A stretch of 64,000 bases of DNA from Antedon mediterranea (Eukaryota > Echinodermata > Crinoidea > Comatulida > Antedonidae). The stretch spans positions 11,590,501 to 11,654,500 of the forward strand of contig NC_092672.1 in NCBI RefSeq assembly GCF_964355755.1. The letters are read 5' to 3'. The notes under the pieces were generated by a model, which searched no databases, was not told the DNA's origin, and worked only from the letters and a program-made list of their open reading frames with translations. Every line of letters begins with the position of its first letter. Position 1 is the first letter of the stretch. Positions 60,434-64,000 of this stretch are shown one piece after another. Position numbers and translations under genes: made by a program.

Positions 60434-61146
60434 ATGTTACGTTTAAGTGTAGCGAATATGTTTATTATTTTCTGTTAAATCAGGGTTCATGGTTAAACGT
60501 ATCAGTTCAACCAACAGATGGGGGAACTTTAGAGAAATCGCCTACTGGTGCCATCCAAGTAATTGTTGGACAGTCGTTCAACTTAACTTGTAGAATAGGA
60601 AACTTAAGCAGTACCGAAAGCCGTGCTTGGGCTAGAGTACAAAACAATTATACGTTGTTATCTGTTGAAGATCAAATTTACTTTTCAGGCGGAAACTACA
60701 AAGTATATTTAAGCCCAGAATATACTGTGATCATCACGAACGCAACTAAGTCTATGGCAGGTCGTTACTATTGCGGTGTTGTTACGTCAGATAAGAAATC
60801 TAACGTTTTCCTTTTTAAGGAGTTGGCAGGTGTTTCTGTTTATGTTTTACCAGGACCTCTTACAACAGTCCCATCTAGATTCCCCAGATATCTTACTATT
60901 GTACAGGAGACCAGTGTTTCAAACGGGAAGGAAAACTTTGTTTCCGAATCGATGGAGTACCAACAGACAACATCTGAATCGATGGAGTACCAGCAGCAGA
61001 CAAGAACCAAACCTACAGTTCCTCAACCTGAGAGTAACCTGCCAAACTCGGATGCCAACGGAAACGACAAAATTACAGGCAGAATGGGATTCATTTTTAT
61101 TATGACATTGCTTGGCTTAATAACAACCGATATCTCGCAAACATAG
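60434..61146 (+). CDS. Single Ig domain, GPI-type protein 2, disrupted leader
   Basis: A long frame carries the Ig domain (Cys codons 60589-60591 and 60772-60774, Trp 60628-60630, pattern SMAGRYYCG) and the stalk ESMEYQQ...PESNLPNSDANGNDK. It ends in a hydrophobic tail like that of gene 3. It has no ATG of its own. The ATG homologous to its sister genes (60434) opens the leader MLRLSVANMFIIFC in another frame and reaches a stop at 60476-60478. Relative to gene 3, a 32-nt segment (60474-60505) is extra; it starts GT, ends AG, and without it the leader and domain are in frame. It is either a frameshifting insertion (pseudogene) or a remarkably short intron. The stalk also repeats the ESMEYQQ word, once more than gene 3. 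Confidence 0.7.
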
Positions 61147-62800
61147 GACAAGAATATCAACAATAACATTCGTCACGAAGTAAAAGATTCGTCATTTGAA
61201 ATGTTTTGTTTACAAATGATATATTTATCTAACTAAAACCATATCATCTAGTAGAGACCATTGTAATTAAACTAAACGGGAGTGTACCAGATGACTAAGC
61301 TTATCATAATTATTATATTTCTTTCGAAACGTAATATAATTGTTTTGTTGTTAAATAATATGTTTCTCTTTATCAATGGTGTCTCTGAATCATGCATAGT
61401 TTTTCCGCCCTTCTTAGGAGCAGGAAATTAGAAACTCTTATGCCATGTTAAGTTGTTTGTTCATTCATTACAATTTGGCGAGGATGGATTTCAACTTTTA
61501 CCAAGCAACAAATGCTAGTAAAGTATATTCATTGTATTTGGTAATAGTATACTGTTTTAAGATCATTTTTATTTTCATCATAACATAATTATTATTAAAT
61601 CAAGACATTATCTTCATTTTGAGACTGATACCCCCGATTACTATTGTACCGTAGAAACCAGTGATTCAAACGGAAAGGGAAACATTGTTGTCGGATCGGC
61701 ATTTATTTATATCATTACATTGTTTAGTATTATAACTTATTAAAAGTGCAAGTGAGTGCCCGAATGTCAGAATTAGAACGCTTCTCATCCTGCCACAATC
61801 ATCGGCTGAAATAATTGATTTTACCCGCAGAGAGCGAAAGCCGTAAACTTAGCCTAGGTCGTCGTAGGCCAATTGTTTGCAGACAAACCATGAACTTTCG
61901 GGTCTGACAAGCAATATAGCGTGACAAGAGGTCACATTTCTGTCAAAAATTTTTCTGCAAGGCAGCATTAATTTCCCCAAAACACATACGCCTAGTAGGC
62001 CTACAATATTATTCAGTATGGTTCGGAAGAATATTTAAAGAATGAAATGAAACACTGAGGCTTGAACTAAACAACTAACGAGTAATAATACGTCATAAAA
62101 CTGGAAAACACTTTAAGTATAGTTCCTTGTAATACATGACGTGTGTTTCTTATTTTAGAAACAAATATTCGTGTTAGAATAGTTCTGCTATTAGTAATTT
62201 CTAATAGCAAGTTTTTTTTACAAATTTACGTTGCAATTGTCTTATGTAATCACATTATAAAAGTGTATACATATGTAATTATGATATACAGGCCTAGTTA
62301 TACCCCAACCACTTTCATTCAGAATTGGTACTGTTATTAATCAGAATAATGCATATTTCTAAATTACCTTATCAATTAAATACTTGAGTGGAAAGTAACA
62401 CATGCATGCTTATAGGAATAGTATTATGGACAATGATTTTTAATTTATTTTTTTTATATTAAAAAAAAAAGATACAAAAATAAAAACAAAAATAGATAAA
62501 ACAAAAAACAAAATGGCATGCATGCATATTCATTATTGCGTGTATCCAGTTGTATTAGTCATAACATAAAACTTTAATATGAAGAACGTTATACTGGTAT
62601 AGTCCACAGACTTTTATTTTGGTGATTGACATTTCAACGGTACGACGGTTGGTCTAACCAATGAACGTTCATAATTTGTAGTTTATTAATAAATTAATAA
62701 ATCAATATAGAGGTAAGTACGCACGACATGGTTTTATTAATAACAGTTTGGTGACCAAGCATAGTTATAAACGTAATAGTCTATTGAGTTCAATATCATT
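61147..62800. other. Spacer between Ig genes 2 and 3
   Basis: 61150-61290 is 3'UTR-like sequence of gene 2, closely matching the region after gene 3 (GAAGTAAAAGATTCGTCATT). A relic of a further gene lies at 61621-61743. The rest is AT-rich and featureless apart from short A-runs near 62450-62515. Confidence 0.6.
61621..61743 (+). pseudogene. Relic of a fourth Ig-family gene
   Basis: The frame from 61621 reads ETDTPDYYCTVETSDSNGKG and ends in a hydrophobic segment (SAFIYIITLFSIITY) and TAA at 61741-61743. DTPDYYC matches the F-strand cysteine motif of an Ig V domain. The DNA words GAAACCAGTGATTCAAACGG and TTTATATCATTACATTG recall gene 2 (GAGACCAGTGTTTCAAACGG; TTTATTATGACATTG). The upstream domain half and leader are missing. 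It is too short to be functional alone unless it is a terminal exon. Confidence 0.55.
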
Positions 62801-63457
62801 ATGCTACGCTTAAGTTTGACAAGTTTTGTTATTATCTTTGTATTCGAACTAACAGATGGAGCAAAGCTATATAAAGCTCCGAGTAACATCAACGTTAAGG
62901 TTGGCGAGTCGTTTAACTTATCTTGTGGAATCTCAAATGTAAAGGGGAATAAAAGTCGTACTTGGACCAGAATGGTTGATGGTAAATACTCTCTTGTATC
63001 TTTTGGAGAGAGTTTATATCCGCCGTATAGCAGCTACAAAGTATCTTCAGCATCGGATTATACTGTGACGATTACCAACGTTGCTCCTTCTATGGCTGGT
63101 AATTACAGTTGTGGCGTGGCGTGGATAATGGAACAAGACAACGTATTCTTTTTCGAAAGCTTGGCATCCATCAACGTATCTGTCACGGTACAACGTGCTC
63201 CTACAACAACTGGGCCTGGGTATGTTGTTATCAAACAGGAAAACATTTATCCTACTGATAGTCAACCTTTCAATCATCATACAACATATGAATCGATGGA
63301 GTACCAGCAGCAGACAAGAAACAAACCTACAGTGTCTCAACCTGAGAGTAACCTGCCAAACTCGGATTCGGATGTCAACGGAAATGACAAAATTACAGGC
63401 AGAATGGGATTTATTTTTATTATAACATTGCTTGGCTATATCTCGCGACAAGAATAA
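62801..63457 (+). CDS. Single V-type Ig domain, probably GPI-anchored protein 3
   Basis: One exon, 218 aa. The start MLRLSLTSFVIIFVFELTDG is a signal peptide, with the ATG supported by the shared MLR start of its sister gene. The Ig domain covers residues 23-128, with C42 (FNLSCG), W55 and C104 in SMAGNYSCG, and several N-glycosylation sites (NLS, NKS, NYS, NVS). The stalk is S/T/P-rich and holds ESMEYQQQTRNKPTV and QPESNLPNSDSDVNGNDK. The C-terminus is a short hydrophobic stretch (GFIFIITLLGYIS) and a few polar residues, fitting a GPI signal or marginal membrane anchor. Stalk, tail and 3'UTR are nearly identical to gene 2, while the Ig domains differ widely. A recognition or defence role at the cell surface is inferred only. 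Confidence 0.87.
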   Translation: MLRLSLTSFVIIFVFELTDGAKLYKAPSNINVKVGESFNLSCGISNVKGNKSRTWTRMVDGKYSLVSFGESLYPPYSSYKVSSASDYTVTITNVAPSMAGNYSCGVAWIMEQDNVFFFESLASINVSVTVQRAPTTTGPGYVVIKQENIYPTDSQPFNHHTTYESMEYQQQTRNKPTVSQPESNLPNSDSDVNGNDKITGRMGFIFIITLLGYISRQE

Positions 63458-64000
63458 TAAATAATAATATTCGTCGCGAAGTAAAAGATTCGTCATTTGG
63501 AATGTTTTGTAAATGATATATTTATCTAATACAACCATCTATGAGGTATAGACACCATCGTAATTATTTTGTTAGGTAATACTATTAGTAGTTAATTAAA
63601 TTTCAATATAAAAAAGAAGTAATAAAGAAATGTATTTGCCTCATAATAATGTATAAGTTACGATTAATCATGAGATAGGTGGACACAATGCAAACACATA
63701 TTTGTGGAAATAACTGTCATCAGAGGAATACCATCTGCACAAAACGTAGTTTTGATAATGTTATAACTTTATAAAACAACAATTTCGTTGCTGGGTTTTC
63801 TTAAATCATACTTTCTTGTTTAATGTTTTCGACGGAGTATTCGTAATAAAAACAGATTTAACGCACTCTCGTGGTGGCTATTATACTTATTACAAATTCA
63901 GCAAACAGACCAAAAGGAAGTCATGGTCTCTTCAACGATAATAATATAAATACAGATACATTTTAGAAGCTCGAATTGACACGATGAATTAAATTTTCCG
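63458..64000. other. 3' flank of Ig gene 3, window end
   Basis: The first ~110 bp match the 3'UTR of gene 2. Further along I see no coding frame, repeat or promoter. The cluster may continue beyond the window. Confidence 0.5.

Noticed and set aside
1-64000. CRISPR arrays, bacterial operons, riboswitches
   Set aside because: Tandem arrays here lack unique equal-length spacers, and the genes are intron-bearing animal genes.

Overview
The window is AT-rich animal nuclear DNA: multi-exon genes with GT-AG introns, large introns full of transposon debris, many MITEs and minisatellites, and frequent TAGGCCTA-type low-complexity tracts. The gene content and that GGCCTA richness suggest a marine invertebrate deuterostome, plausibly an echinoderm. 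That placement is an inference, not a proof.

Layout. 1-3.9 kb holds no recognised gene. 3.9-11.8 kb (minus) is a nine-exon gene for a 707-aa protein with a complete DEDDh 3'-5' exonuclease signature. 12.7-16.9 kb looks like a 4.1-kb repeat-built element bounded by a ~30-bp inverted repeat. 17.0-31.1 kb (plus) is FTSJ1/TRM7, a tRNA 2'-O-ribose methyltransferase of 323 aa in ten exons. Its 9.4-kb first intron carries a 2.2-kb fold-back element, a 4.1-kb DNA transposon with its own broken two-exon gene, two Harbinger-like MITEs and a minisatellite. 33.4-44.0 kb (minus) is a twelve-exon, 734-aa TPR plus MYND-finger protein. 44.8-46.0 kb holds a second fold-back element and a minisatellite. 46.5-55.2 kb (minus) is LPCAT3/MBOAT5 (477 aa, twelve exons). 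56.6-63.5 kb (plus) is a tandem cluster of single-Ig-domain, probably GPI-anchored surface proteins: two apparently intact genes, one with a disrupted leader, and one relic.

The four housekeeping-type genes were reconstructed by joining exons by hand. In every case the intron phases match throughout and family motifs fall across the junctions. They look unrelated in function (RNA modification, nuclease, scaffold, phospholipid remodelling).

Two things look most worth following. The first is the 4.1-kb transposon at 19.67-23.77 kb: diverged GGCTC-type terminal repeats, about eleven copies of a palindromic GTAACGTARGTTAC-type motif in both subterminal zones, and a gene I cannot assign to a known superfamily. 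The second is the Ig cluster: paralogues share an almost unchanged stalk, tail and 3'UTR but strongly diverged Ig domains, and one copy carries a 32-nt GT...AG insertion in its leader. Exon joins, family names and element boundaries come from reading alone; no alignment or database search was possible.
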